64,000 nt of DNA from NCBI RefSeq assembly GCF_021044755.1, contig NZ_JAJNOR010000006.1, forward strand, positions 1-64,000, read 5' to 3'. Positions 7,940 to 16,805 of this stretch are shown in pieces. The translations under genes were made by a program, and so were the position numbers. The notes below the pieces were generated by a model, which saw nothing but the letters and a program-made list of their open reading frames with translations, did not search any database and was not told the origin of the DNA. The stretch's first letter is position 1; each line of letters begins with the position of its first letter. The stretch comes from Lientehia hominis (GTDB taxonomy: Bacteria; Bacillota; Clostridia; Lachnospirales; Lachnospiraceae).

Positions 7940-8467
7940 TTAAATCCTGTCAGCCACCGACAGCTTATCTCCGATTCTTTCAGCGATCTCTGCTGCAATC
8001 TGCTCAACGGGTTTTCCATCCGTCATCACCGCAAAATCCGCGGCCGCCTCATAGGCAGGCCGCCTTTTTTCCATTAATTGAGCAATATATCCGACGTTCA
8101 TGTTCCCATTGAGAACCGGCCTGGATTTCCCGCAGCGCACCCGTTCAAAGATGGTCTCCGGCTCGGCCGTCAGAAGCACGATCACCCCGTCGCGCTTCAG
8201 CGCCTCCACATTGCATGCCCGCAGCACCGCCCCTCCCCCGCAGGAAAGGATTCGGCCGTCTCCCGACGCCAGCTCTTTTATCGCCTCCGTCTCCCTATCC
8301 CGGAAGGCCTGTTCTCCTTCTTTTTCAAAGATCTCCGCTATGGGGCATCCCGTTTTTTCCACGATCCACTGATCAATATCCGTCTCTTCTATGCCAAGAC
8401 GTTCACTTAAGGCGTGGGAAACCGTTGTTTTCCCCACGCCCATAAATCCAATCAATGCAATATTCAT
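7940..8467 (-). CDS. aroK: Shikimate kinase
   Basis: A 175-residue shikimate kinase that phosphorylates shikimate with ATP. The Walker A motif GFMGVGKTT is at 7-15, followed by the shikimate-binding Asp pair in TDIDQW, the CGGG loop near 77 and a lid region with CGKSRPVL. I start at the ATG at 8467, which overlaps the stop of the upstream TPR-like gene as ATGA. The longer frame to 8554 lies within that gene. It is thus the last gene of the Hsp70-like operon, although aroE and aroD stand 4-5 kb away. Confidence 0.92.
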   Translation of the reverse strand: MNIALIGFMGVGKTTVSHALSERLGIEETDIDQWIVEKTGCPIAEIFEKEGEQAFRDRETEAIKELASGDGRILSCGGGAVLRACNVEALKRDGVIVLLTAEPETIFERVRCGKSRPVLNGNMNVGYIAQLMEKRRPAYEAAADFAVMTDGKPVEQIAAEIAERIGDKLSVADRI

Positions 8468-9285
8468 GATTTCGCCATCTCCCTGTATTCCTGTTTCCAC
8501 TGTGACAGCAATTTCTGGATCCCGGCCTTTCGCCTGATGGAATCCTTCTCCCAAAGCTCCTCCAATTCCTTTCCCTTTCCCGAATACATAAGGTGCTTAT
8601 ACAGAGTATCGAATTCTTCCTTCCATTTAAACTGCTGCTCCGCCGGCACCGCCAGCATCATGGCCTCAGGAAGCTCCAGCTCTCCGCTTATCTGGCAAAG
8701 GAAAAAAATTTCCTTCAGGATTTCTTCTCTTTCCAGGCTCTCGTATGCCTTTTCCATACACTCCAGGGCTTTTTCGGCTTCAAAGAGTCCCGCATACGCC
8801 ACACCCTTGTTGTGATACAGCGCACCCATGAATTCTTTTGTCATTCCCTTATCCTGTTCCCCGCCGATTATACTGTCATACAAATGTATGGCTCCCGCAT
8901 ATTTCCGCTTCTGGAGCAGATAATCCGCCTTTTTCTTCGCCCGCTCGGAAGGATTGGCACGGCGCATCCACTCCAGCTGAGTTTTAAATACTCCCAGCTC
9001 CGCTTCGCTGTAGTAGTGGATATCCTGCAGGATCATAAACAGAATCTGAGCCATATCTGACTGGTCCATGATCCACTTGCGGATCTTCTCTTCCAGCTTA
9101 GGCATGGCCAGCTCAGTGCCGATAAAATATAAAAGAGGCTCATTGATGAAATCGCTTTCCAGCAGAAACACATAGTTGTAGATATAATAACAGAGCTCCT
9201 CCGCAGTATGCAGGGATATCCCCAGTTCCGCGATGGGATACGGATTCTTTACATTTGTATCGTTACATAAAATCAACCCACTCAT
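8464..9285 (-). CDS. TPR-like protein of the Hsp70-like operon
   Basis: A 273-residue, mostly helical protein. Residues about 130-215 contain TPR-like helix pairs (YLLQKRKYAGAIHLYDSII; LYHNKGVAYAGLFEAEKALE). The N-terminal part carries aromatic-rich sequence (ELCYYIYNYVFLLESDFINE) that I do not recognise. No signal peptide or membrane segment is present. The start codon follows a purine-rich site about 30 bases after the Hsp70-like gene, and the stop overlaps aroK. By position it probably works with the Hsp70-like and giant proteins, perhaps as a co-chaperone-type adaptor. That is inference only. Confidence 0.75.
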   Translation of the reverse strand: MSGLILCNDTNVKNPYPIAELGISLHTAEELCYYIYNYVFLLESDFINEPLLYFIGTELAMPKLEEKIRKWIMDQSDMAQILFMILQDIHYYSEAELGVFKTQLEWMRRANPSERAKKKADYLLQKRKYAGAIHLYDSIIGGEQDKGMTKEFMGALYHNKGVAYAGLFEAEKALECMEKAYESLEREEILKEIFFLCQISGELELPEAMMLAVPAEQQFKWKEEFDTLYKHLMYSGKGKELEELWEKDSIRRKAGIQKLLSQWKQEYREMAKS

Positions 9286-9315
9286 AATGGCCCCTCTTCC
9301 ATCTTCTGTCTGTTT

Positions 9316-10578
9316 TCATATTTGAAAATCCTGGCGTATCATCTGGCCGGCCGCAGGAAAAAACTCTCCGAATCCCCTGTCTATGACACGGATGCTGATC
9401 TTGGACTCGCTCAGAAACGCTGCGATCACCTCCACCTTTGTTGTCTTGTTCGGTCTAGCCGGAAATTCATCCAGCTGGATCGTCAGCTTACTCTGGCGGC
9501 CGTTTCCCATCGGCGTCACAAGAAATTCCAGCACATTAGTATTGTCCAGTATAAAGGACGCGGCGGCTTTTGCCTCATACCAGTCGCTCCCGGCCGAAGC
9601 CAATACCAGCTGCCGTTCCCGGCCTTCATGCCAGACCTGCATGCTTATGGTGGACTGCAGACGTCCCTCACACAGACATACGTAAGGATAAGAAGTCTCC
9701 TCCTGTATATGATCGTATGCCATATATGCGGCCCCCCTGGCAAAAAGGCCGGGGCCGGAAAATGCCCTCCGCTTATTGCAGACGAAGCGCAGGAAGCCAG
9801 CGGCCCACTGGCTGTCTTCAAAACCTTTTCCCGTCAGGAATACGGAGGTCATGACCTTCCTCTGCAGAAGCCGTTCGGCACAGGAGCTGAGGATCGTATC
9901 ACCCAGCTTTTTCCCGGCGTTCGTTTCCAGAATCTCCAGACTGAAGCCTTCCTCCAGCTCTTCGTGGTTTACCTCGACCACCTGCGGCTTCCTTCCCCGA
10001 ATCACGTTGAGCTCGTAGTAATGAAGCCCTGTCTCAGAAAGATCGAAAAGGCAGGATTGATTGATCCACAGCTCTTTTTTCTGGCTGATGACATAGAACA
10101 GATACGTCTCCGCATGGTTTGCCATGTGTACGCATTCTCTCGGTATACCCATTTCATCTGTCACCTTTATGACCGTATCCATCACATCGGCGCTCTTATT
10201 TTGAAATGCGAACACTACCGAAGCAAATTTATCGCTGCCCAGGCGTCCCACCGGTATCGCCAGAATCTGCTTTATAAAAATACGCAGCAGATCATCGGCG
10301 GAATATTTGATTCCTTCGATGGTAGCCGTCCCCTTCTTTCCCGCCAGCTTCACCAGCTTATCCACCATAGTGCCTTTTCCATACAATGCACACCTGTACG
10401 CTTCCTCGCCAATAAACCAGGAATCTGTTCCTTTTTCCTTACAGATGACCGTGGGGACCATGCAGGAACTCTCATCCTCAGTCAGCCCGAGATTCTCTGC
10501 CTCCAGAGTCTGCGGGTTAAAATAGCTGATCTGGCTGTAATCATCGCATATGTCGATTCCCAATAGTAATTCCTGCAT
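9316..10578 (-). CDS. Divergent Hsp70/actin-ATPase-fold protein
   Basis: A 420-residue protein whose first 300 residues follow the Hsp70 plan. There is a phosphate-1-like GIDICDD at 7-13, VPTVICKEKG at 41-50 recalling the Hsp70 'PSVV' strand, and IGEEA at 56-60. LLRIFIKQIL is near 97, a phosphate-2-like FDLSETG at 178-184, and an adenosine-motif-like VFLTGKGF at 246-253. The last 120 residues look beta-rich, where DnaK has its substrate domain, but without DnaK similarity. The invariant threonines and lysine of DnaK are not evident. I recall such proteins as DUF5716 in Lachnospiraceae. The client is unknown. It sits between the giant protein and the TPR-like protein. Confidence 0.75.
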   Translation of the reverse strand: MQELLLGIDICDDYSQISYFNPQTLEAENLGLTEDESSCMVPTVICKEKGTDSWFIGEEAYRCALYGKGTMVDKLVKLAGKKGTATIEGIKYSADDLLRIFIKQILAIPVGRLGSDKFASVVFAFQNKSADVMDTVIKVTDEMGIPRECVHMANHAETYLFYVISQKKELWINQSCLFDLSETGLHYYELNVIRGRKPQVVEVNHEELEEGFSLEILETNAGKKLGDTILSSCAERLLQRKVMTSVFLTGKGFEDSQWAAGFLRFVCNKRRAFSGPGLFARGAAYMAYDHIQEETSYPYVCLCEGRLQSTISMQVWHEGRERQLVLASAGSDWYEAKAAASFILDNTNVLEFLVTPMGNGRQSKLTIQLDEFPARPNKTTKVEVIAAFLSESKISIRVIDRGFGEFFPAAGQMIRQDFQI

Positions 10579-10601
10579 TTCTCCACCTCAACCTTTAACA
10601 C

Positions 10602-13600
10602 TTACAAATATTCAAACAGCTTCTCCGTCATTGCATCCCGGACAGAATAGCTCTCCATTTTTTCTTTCAAATCCCCGTCTTCCGACGCCTGCAGGCGAAG
10701 CAGTTCATCCAGCCGTCCGGCGCGGTTGCCCTCCGTCCGGCTGCTGTCTCCCTCATATTGAGCAGTGCCTGTCAGCACCGGCTCCGCACTGTTGGTGTCA
10801 TCATAGATTTCATACTCCATCGTCTCTCCATAGAACAGGGACACCAGCTTAACAAAATAACCGTCAAACATGTGGGGAATCGTTTCTATGACCGTCTCTC
10901 CGCCGTCCGGCAGAAGTCTCTGGTGGATCCAGATACTCTGGCGGCGCTTTCCGTGATACTCAATGACAGTTTTCCCCATCAGCTCCCGGGGAAGGTCGAT
11001 AAACCGGCCCAGCCCTTTATAATAAGCGAATACGATGCGCTTCCGATAAAGCTCGTCGATGATACTCTGGCACAGTTCGATCTGACGGTCCGTCAGCCCA
11101 TCTGCCGTGCTGTAATATTTAGTCAGTGCAAGCATACAAATTTCCGGAAGACCATTCTTGATGTCATACCGTTCAATCTGAACTTCTACGTAGCCCAGGA
11201 TATCCGCGTCCAGCGTTCCGTTTCCTTCAAAATACATTTGGCTCTTTACCACCAGATAAGCCCGCACCAGGCTCTCGTCCACAGATTTCCCTTCAATGTA
11301 GCATCGGAACACCTCGTCCATGTGGCAGTATACTCCGTCAAAAAGCATCTGTCCCAGCAGGCGCTCCGGCATATCATAAACAGTTATGCGTCCGGTAAGG
11401 GCCGCGGAAAGGACATGGTACATGGGCCGGCTCAGTCCATTGTAATGGCAGCACAGATATTCCACGATCACATCGTCATACCGGCCGCCCACGAAACAGT
11501 AATAAGCCATTTCCAGAAGAAGCCCGTCCTTCTCAAACAAATGCTTCAGGATCATCTTGGAGGTCAGCTTCAGAATCCGGCTGATATTCAGGCTGCGGTA
11601 TCCGTACCGCGCGGCCATCTTATATGCCTCGTCATGGAAATCCTTGGTGATAAGGGCGTCCATGACCTTCAGCCTGTCTTCTGCTTTCAGCAGCTTTTTA
11701 TCGATGCTGAGAAGATATTCGTCACAGGCCGCCGTCTCTTCCATTTTATAATAAAAGGAAATGATCTTCGACACCAATTTTTTCCGGTACAGCTCATGGA
11801 TATTCTCTTCCTGGGAGATATCCTTCAGGATATCGATATCCTCCATACAATACTGTTTCTTGGCGAGCACCTGCTGACAGCTCAAAAGGCGCATCATCTC
11901 ATGGGACGGATAAAGCTCTGCCGTGCGCTCTGCCAGCTTCGGGCAGTCCATCATGCCCGTCATGGAATAAGGTATGCCGCTGTACCGGTTTCCGTAGTCG
12001 TCCTGGAACATCACATGGACGTCTTCCAGATAGACCGGGACATAGGCCCTCCCGTTTCTCAGGGTAGCTGCGGTTTCTCCCCGCATTTCTTCATAACACA
12101 GCACGATCTGGCGCATCCGCGGATTCTCACACCGGATATTTTTGGCGTACAGAAGTTTCGGAAGCACCCGGGCTATCTTTTCATCAATGATCTCCGGAAA
12201 GACCATTTGGCTGTATATCTGGGCCAGGGCTTCATTCATATGGCTCTGGAACAGCTGCTCCACCGCGAAATTCTCGATCTGGCTCTCATAAGCCCGGTAA
12301 ATCTCATCGTCCTCTTTCATGTATGTGAGCACATTCAGATAAAGGATTGCCTGTGCATGATAATCCAGCGTATGGTTATAGGAAAAATACAGGAGCAGTA
12401 TCCGCGGGAGCGGTTTATCATATCCTTCCGGCAGCGCATACAGATAGTATTCATAAAGGCGGGTCAGATGGATATCCTCTTCCACCCCTTTGGCGTACCA
12501 GCTGAAATCGGCCCCGCTCCGGCAGTCGCCCCGAATCAGCATCGCACAGATGCCGGTCAGAATCTCTTTGGACGGATATATCTCATACAGCTTTTTCAAG
12601 AGTCTGAGGCAGAGCCTCCTGCACCGCTTCACCTGTATGGATTGGATGGCTGCCGCCTTTGCCAGCCCCTCTTCCACCATATGATATCTGGCCCCGAACC
12701 AGAGGCTGTGTATTTCAAACTCCTCCATGACCCGCAAAAGCTCCGGATTCTTCTTCAGAATCCGGCAAACACCCAGATATAAATAAGGGCTTCTGCACCC
12801 TTTGCGGAAATGTTCTTTGAGCCTGGATAAAGCCAGGCTGTCATTTTCCAGAAGCTCCTGATCCGTCTGCATTAAAATGTAAAGCGCCATGTCCGAGGCA
12901 ACGCCTTCTTCATAATACTTTCTGAGCAGCTTCACCATGGTCTGTCTCTGGACATTCTCCCCACTTTCCCGGACTTTCAGATACATATAGAAGCAGTAGG
13001 AGGCAACATCCTTGTCCCGATTGTCCAAAATCGCGTCTCTGGCCTCTTCCATCATCTGGAGAGCCTGATCCTTTTTATCCTGTAGCAAAAAGATATCCGC
13101 CTGATAAAGCCGGATGACACTGGGGTTCTGCGCCGTGGCATGAGTACGGGAAAGCGCCGTCTGCATACTGTTGAGAAGAAGGTTCTTTTCGTATTCTCCC
13201 GCCCACTGCTTAAGATCCAAAGAGACAAAATTATTAAAATCCTTTTTACAGGAAGGTCCGTCTGTCCAGATCCGGTTGGAATGAAGGGTGACAGAAACAG
13301 GCACCTTCTCTTCTCCATATATCCCGCTCACCCGGATGGCTCCCCAGTTATGTCCCGCATGAAGCCGGTCAAAACGCACCGTATAGCCCACCGTACAGGC
13401 ATCTCCGTCAAAATCCTGCTCAGTGACAGCAGTCCTTTCCAGTTGGATAAAATCAGTATCCGCGGTAAGCTCCAGGCGGATATATCCCCATCCGCTCCTT
13501 TTAATGACCAAGGTATCATAAAAGGACTCCGGAGGAGCCTGGTAATCTCTGTCTTTCTTTTTTATGTGAAACAGGACCGGTTTTTTCGAACCGGCTCCTA

Positions 13601-14135
13601 CCAAAAACTCTTCCAGCGCATTCTGTCGGTTTCCCCGGCCCCAAAGCCCATCATACAAGACTCTGATACCGGCTTCCTGCATGAACGGACATTTGATAAA
13701 ATCAGAGGACTCAAAAAATTTCAGAGCCTCTTCCTCGTTTTCTTTGGCCAGTATGGTAAATTCCTTCAGGGAAGTCACTTGGCGGCCCTCCGGATTTACC
13801 GCGCAGACATGAAAATGATAGGGAATCCGGAACTCCCCTCCGCTGCAGACCACCTGGAATTCTCCCGTGATGTCTCCTTCCGCGTAAGAGGCGTCTATCT
13901 CATAAATGATCCGGCAGTCCTTTCCCATAAAATTTTCGCTGAGCAGGCTTACTTTTTGATTGGTGGAATAGACCAATCCCTTGACGGCCTTTCCCTCCTC
14001 ACAGATAACATGGAATTCTCCCCGTTTTTTATCATCCAGAACCACGGCCTCTTCTATCTGCGCAGCAGAAAAAGAGACCTGCACTTCATCGTATTCAATC
14101 AGTCCTTTTGCAAGACGGTTAATCCGTTCCTTCAT
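10602..14135 (-). CDS. Giant TPR/solenoid-type protein, first gene of Hsp70-like operon
   Basis: An 1177-residue protein from the ATG at 14135 (frame up to 14246 is open, but no binding site supports an earlier start). Residues about 1-300 look beta-rich, with repeated sandwich-like segments. About 300-1050 is helical with many solenoid-type pairs (RLYQADIFLLQDKKDQALQM; RAYLVVKSQMYFEGNG). The end is again beta-rich (GGETVIETIPHMFDGYFVKL). No signal peptide or membrane segment is seen, so a cytoplasmic scaffold or client-binding role is plausible. I recall this family as DUF5717, found next to DUF5716. Function unknown. Confidence 0.8.
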   Translation of the reverse strand: MKERINRLAKGLIEYDEVQVSFSAAQIEEAVVLDDKKRGEFHVICEEGKAVKGLVYSTNQKVSLLSENFMGKDCRIIYEIDASYAEGDITGEFQVVCSGGEFRIPYHFHVCAVNPEGRQVTSLKEFTILAKENEEEALKFFESSDFIKCPFMQEAGIRVLYDGLWGRGNRQNALEEFLVGAGSKKPVLFHIKKKDRDYQAPPESFYDTLVIKRSGWGYIRLELTADTDFIQLERTAVTEQDFDGDACTVGYTVRFDRLHAGHNWGAIRVSGIYGEEKVPVSVTLHSNRIWTDGPSCKKDFNNFVSLDLKQWAGEYEKNLLLNSMQTALSRTHATAQNPSVIRLYQADIFLLQDKKDQALQMMEEARDAILDNRDKDVASYCFYMYLKVRESGENVQRQTMVKLLRKYYEEGVASDMALYILMQTDQELLENDSLALSRLKEHFRKGCRSPYLYLGVCRILKKNPELLRVMEEFEIHSLWFGARYHMVEEGLAKAAAIQSIQVKRCRRLCLRLLKKLYEIYPSKEILTGICAMLIRGDCRSGADFSWYAKGVEEDIHLTRLYEYYLYALPEGYDKPLPRILLLYFSYNHTLDYHAQAILYLNVLTYMKEDDEIYRAYESQIENFAVEQLFQSHMNEALAQIYSQMVFPEIIDEKIARVLPKLLYAKNIRCENPRMRQIVLCYEEMRGETAATLRNGRAYVPVYLEDVHVMFQDDYGNRYSGIPYSMTGMMDCPKLAERTAELYPSHEMMRLLSCQQVLAKKQYCMEDIDILKDISQEENIHELYRKKLVSKIISFYYKMEETAACDEYLLSIDKKLLKAEDRLKVMDALITKDFHDEAYKMAARYGYRSLNISRILKLTSKMILKHLFEKDGLLLEMAYYCFVGGRYDDVIVEYLCCHYNGLSRPMYHVLSAALTGRITVYDMPERLLGQMLFDGVYCHMDEVFRCYIEGKSVDESLVRAYLVVKSQMYFEGNGTLDADILGYVEVQIERYDIKNGLPEICMLALTKYYSTADGLTDRQIELCQSIIDELYRKRIVFAYYKGLGRFIDLPRELMGKTVIEYHGKRRQSIWIHQRLLPDGGETVIETIPHMFDGYFVKLVSLFYGETMEYEIYDDTNSAEPVLTGTAQYEGDSSRTEGNRAGRLDELLRLQASEDGDLKEKMESYSVRDAMTEKLFEYL

Positions 14136-14217
14136 ATTTCCAAATCCACCTGCCTTTGATCGTGTACCCTGCCGTGGCCTCTCCGGCCACACCCTACAGT
14201 GGTTGCGCTCTGTGCCC

Positions 14218-14246
14218 ATTCTATCATAAAAAGACATTCTTGGCAC
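14218..14246 (-). promoter_or_regulatory. Candidate promoter of the Hsp70-like operon
   Basis: On the reverse strand there is GTGCCA (14246-14241), a 17-base spacer and TAGAAT (14223-14218), giving a leader of about 75 bases before the ATG at 14135. The match is moderate. Confidence 0.4.
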
Positions 14247-14357
14247 TAGAAAACAGGTTTTTTGACAAAAAAACTTAGATTTTCTGTGGGATTTGTATAA
14301 ACATGCCGTAATCAGGACATGCCGTTCCCAAAAGAACAGATTAAAGGCATTGTATTA

Positions 14358-15347
14358 TCAGCGGATTCCCAGTTCATCGAGCAGCTCCTGCACTTGTTTT
14401 CTGCTCCCCGAGAAGCTTTTGATATCTTTCCCGAGCCTCTGAGAAGCTATAGATGCCGTCACACTCCCGTTCCTCTCATGTACGCCGTCCTCTGTCTCCG
14501 CCTGATAGGTCCAGGAAATCTCTCCCGCATTGTCTATCAGCGCCAAAAGCACACAGGAATAAGCCTCCATCCTGCTTCGAAACAATTCCTCCCCGCTTCC
14601 GGTGACCGGATCCTTAAATTCCAGAGTCCAACCGTAAGGCTCCTCCGTCGTTTGAAGAGAGTTCTGGAAACCGCCCAGATCATCCGAAATGCCCAGAGTC
14701 TGTGCAATGCGGCCGTTTGCAGGCATATCCCCGATATAAGGATTTTTCTCTTCAAACAATTCCGCGGCTTTGCTGGAAATGACACTGCCGTCGGGCATGA
14801 CTTCGTTTCCGTTTATCAGCAGTCCTTTTCCTATCTCCTCCAGGGAATAACCAGTGGAGAAATCGCCATTCTTGTTCCAAAAGGACGGCAGAGCTGTATA
14901 CACGACCAGTCTTTTTTTCTCTCCCTCTGAGACAAGCCCGCATTTAACAAAAGCCGCAGCCGAGTCTGTAAGCGTTCCCTTGATCTGTACCTGCCCCTGG
15001 TCCACGGAAATCTCAGGCTCATAGCCCGAAGAAGGGCTTCCTGTCACAAACAGTTTGAAGAACACAGCCAGCGCCAGGATCATAATCGTCCCGATGATTC
15101 CAGCCGCGATTTTCGCCCGGTTCTTATTCCGGACCTTTTTCAGATAGTCAATCTCTTTCCGGTTACTGCTCTGTGTCTCTTTTTTCCCTTCTTCCGAAGG
15201 AATGTGCAGTGCTTCATACCGGCAGCGGCATTCTCTGCATGTAAGGAGGTGCTCCTCTATTTCTCTGCCGCTCACCTCGGAGGTCAGTCCGTCCGCATAA
15301 GAGGGCAGCAGGTCCTGTATAAGCTCACACGGTATTTTCTGGCTCAT
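14358..15347 (-). CDS. Anti-sigma factor with zinc-finger N-terminus
   Basis: A 329-residue protein starting with an anti-sigma zinc-finger domain: Cys7, then HLLTCRECRCRY with the His-x3-Cys-x2-Cys pattern at about 33-40. A single membrane segment follows at about 80-103 (GIIGTIMILALAVFFKLFV), then an extracytoplasmic domain of about 220 residues with no family I recognise. The start codon lies within the end of the sigma factor gene (23-base overlap). The pair should act as membrane sensor and released sigma factor. The signal is unknown. Confidence 0.85.
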   Translation of the reverse strand: MSQKIPCELIQDLLPSYADGLTSEVSGREIEEHLLTCRECRCRYEALHIPSEEGKKETQSSNRKEIDYLKKVRNKNRAKIAAGIIGTIMILALAVFFKLFVTGSPSSGYEPEISVDQGQVQIKGTLTDSAAAFVKCGLVSEGEKKRLVVYTALPSFWNKNGDFSTGYSLEEIGKGLLINGNEVMPDGSVISSKAAELFEEKNPYIGDMPANGRIAQTLGISDDLGGFQNSLQTTEEPYGWTLEFKDPVTGSGEELFRSRMEAYSCVLLALIDNAGEISWTYQAETEDGVHERNGSVTASIASQRLGKDIKSFSGSRKQVQELLDELGIR

Positions 15348-15831
15348 CTTTCTTTACCTCCTTCCATATCTTCTCTTTGCCCCGGTAAAAGTTTACCCTT
15401 GCCCAATTCTCTGTCCGCTCCATGATCTCACCGATCTCGCGAAAGGATAGGTTCGCTGTCAGCCGCAGATACATCACTTCCCGCATCGGTTCCTCCAGCC
15501 TGTGGAGAGCTTTCAAGGTCCGGAGGCTGTCCCAGTTCCCGATTGCCGTATCCTCCGCGGAACACACGGACAACTGCTGATCCGTCTCCTCTAGTCCGGC
15601 CGTCCTTTCCTGTTTCCTCTTTCTGAGATAATTGCACCATACATGGCCCGCAATAGAACACAGCCAGGTGAGGACGCTGCTTTCTTCCTTAAACCGGCCG
15701 GCGCTTTTGACCGCCTGATAAAAAACCTCCTGGGTCAGCTCCTCCGCCAGATCCGGATGGTTTGTCCTTGACAGGAGAAACCCGTATACGGCTTTGGCGT
15801 ATTTCTGGTAAACTACTTCCATCGTATCCAT
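15325..15831 (-). CDS. ECF-type RNA polymerase sigma factor
   Basis: A 168-residue ECF sigma factor. Region 2 spans about 5-70 (FLLSRTNHPDLAEELTQEVF; SSVLTWLCSIAGHVWCNYLR), and region 4 about 105-155 (LEEPMREVMYLRLTANLSFR; EIGEIMERTENWARVNFYRG). It directs RNA polymerase to a small stress-type regulon. GGAG lies nine bases before the ATG at 15831. The anti-sigma gene overlaps its end. A TGTAAC element upstream suggests self-activation. Confidence 0.9.
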   Translation of the reverse strand: MDTMEVVYQKYAKAVYGFLLSRTNHPDLAEELTQEVFYQAVKSAGRFKEESSVLTWLCSIAGHVWCNYLRKRKQERTAGLEETDQQLSVCSAEDTAIGNWDSLRTLKALHRLEEPMREVMYLRLTANLSFREIGEIMERTENWARVNFYRGKEKIWKEVKKDEPENTV

Positions 15832-15877
15832 ATATGATTTCTCCTTTCTATAAGTTTAGTAACCGCGCTCCTCCATT

Positions 15878-15884
15878 CGTTACA
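15878..15884 (-). promoter_or_regulatory. Possible ECF-type -35 element upstream of the sigma factor
   Basis: TGTAACG on the reverse strand, about 50 bases before the sigma gene, resembles the AAC-containing -35 element that many ECF sigma factors use on their own promoters. The -10 part is not clear. Confidence 0.25.
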
Positions 15885-15914
15885 GCTCTGCAAACTTTTT
15901 TGGATGAGATGATA

Positions 15915-16637
15915 TCACACCCCGGCCAGCCTTCGTATCACATAGCCTGCCATAAGAAGCCCCGCCACAGGAGGAACAAAAGACACGCTCCCCGGCGCGG
16001 GACGCCCGGAATTTCCCTTTGTTTCCATGTCTGTCCCGGCAGGATATATGAGAACCGGCTCTTCTTTGGAATACAGTACAGTCAGATGTTCCACGCCTCG
16101 TTTTTTCAGCTCCCGCCTCATCACCCTGCACAAAGGGCAGACCGAGGTCTCGTAAATGTCTCCAATCTCAAAAGCGGAAGGGTCGAGCTTATTCCCGGTC
16201 CCCATACTGCTGATGATCGGAATGCCTCTCTCTTCCGCCAATACGGCCAGAGAGACCTTTGCCGTCACCGTATCGATGGCATCCACGATATAATCCGGTC
16301 TTTCTTCCAGCAGTTCCCCGATATCATCCGACAGCACAAATTGTTCTCTGACTGTCACCCTGGCCCCCGGATTGATATCGAGGATCCTGTCTTTCATCAC
16401 CTGTGTTTTATACTGCCCGATGGTGCTGTGGCAGGCGATGCTCTGACGGTTGATATTGGTGAGGGAAACCACGTCATTATCCACAAGGGTAAAGGTACCG
16501 ATCCCGCTCCTCGCAAGGGCTTCTATACAATGAGAGCCTACTCCTCCCACCCCAAATACCAGTACGTGGCTGTTTCTGAGCTTTTCCATGGGAGCACGTC
16601 CCAAAAGAAGCTCTGTCCTGGAAAATTCATTCTGCAT
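15915..16637 (-). CDS. tcdA: tRNA threonylcarbamoyladenosine dehydratase (ThiF/E1-like)
   Basis: A 240-residue E1-like adenylating enzyme. The nucleotide-binding GVGGVGSH is at about 29-36, then VDNDVVSLTNINRQ and DAIDTVTAK, and a Cys pair (SVCPLCR) near 175. The length and the NINRQS motif match TcdA (CsdL), which cyclises the t6A base at position 37 of ANN-reading tRNAs to ct6A. It is an ATP-dependent cytoplasmic enzyme. GGAAGG precedes the ATG at 16637. It is divergent from rarA, with a 170-base spacer that holds the rarA promoter. Confidence 0.88.
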   Translation of the reverse strand: MQNEFSRTELLLGRAPMEKLRNSHVLVFGVGGVGSHCIEALARSGIGTFTLVDNDVVSLTNINRQSIACHSTIGQYKTQVMKDRILDINPGARVTVREQFVLSDDIGELLEERPDYIVDAIDTVTAKVSLAVLAEERGIPIISSMGTGNKLDPSAFEIGDIYETSVCPLCRVMRRELKKRGVEHLTVLYSKEEPVLIYPAGTDMETKGNSGRPAPGSVSFVPPVAGLLMAGYVIRRLAGV

Positions 16638-16734
16638 CTGCGATCCTTCCCTTCCTGCACATTGATGCTGCTATTATATCATACCCTTCTTTCGCCGGTC
16701 ATTTAAAATTCCTTTCATTTACCGTGTATTCCCC

Positions 16735-16764
16735 TTGTCAACCAGGGGCGGGAAAGGGTATAAT
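16735..16764 (+). promoter_or_regulatory. Promoter of rarA
   Basis: TTGTCA (16735-16740), an 18-base spacer and a perfect TATAAT (16759-16764). Transcription would start about 35 bases before the ATG at 16806. Confidence 0.7.
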
Positions 16765-16805
16765 GGAGAAAAATGCAGGAACGTATGTTTGAACCGGAGG
16801 ATATT

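Noticed and set aside
10758..12782. Open frame of 674 codons on the forward strand
   Set aside because: It is antisense to the 1177-residue protein, rich in His, Gln and Ile in the pattern of a mirrored frame, and has no binding site or family match.
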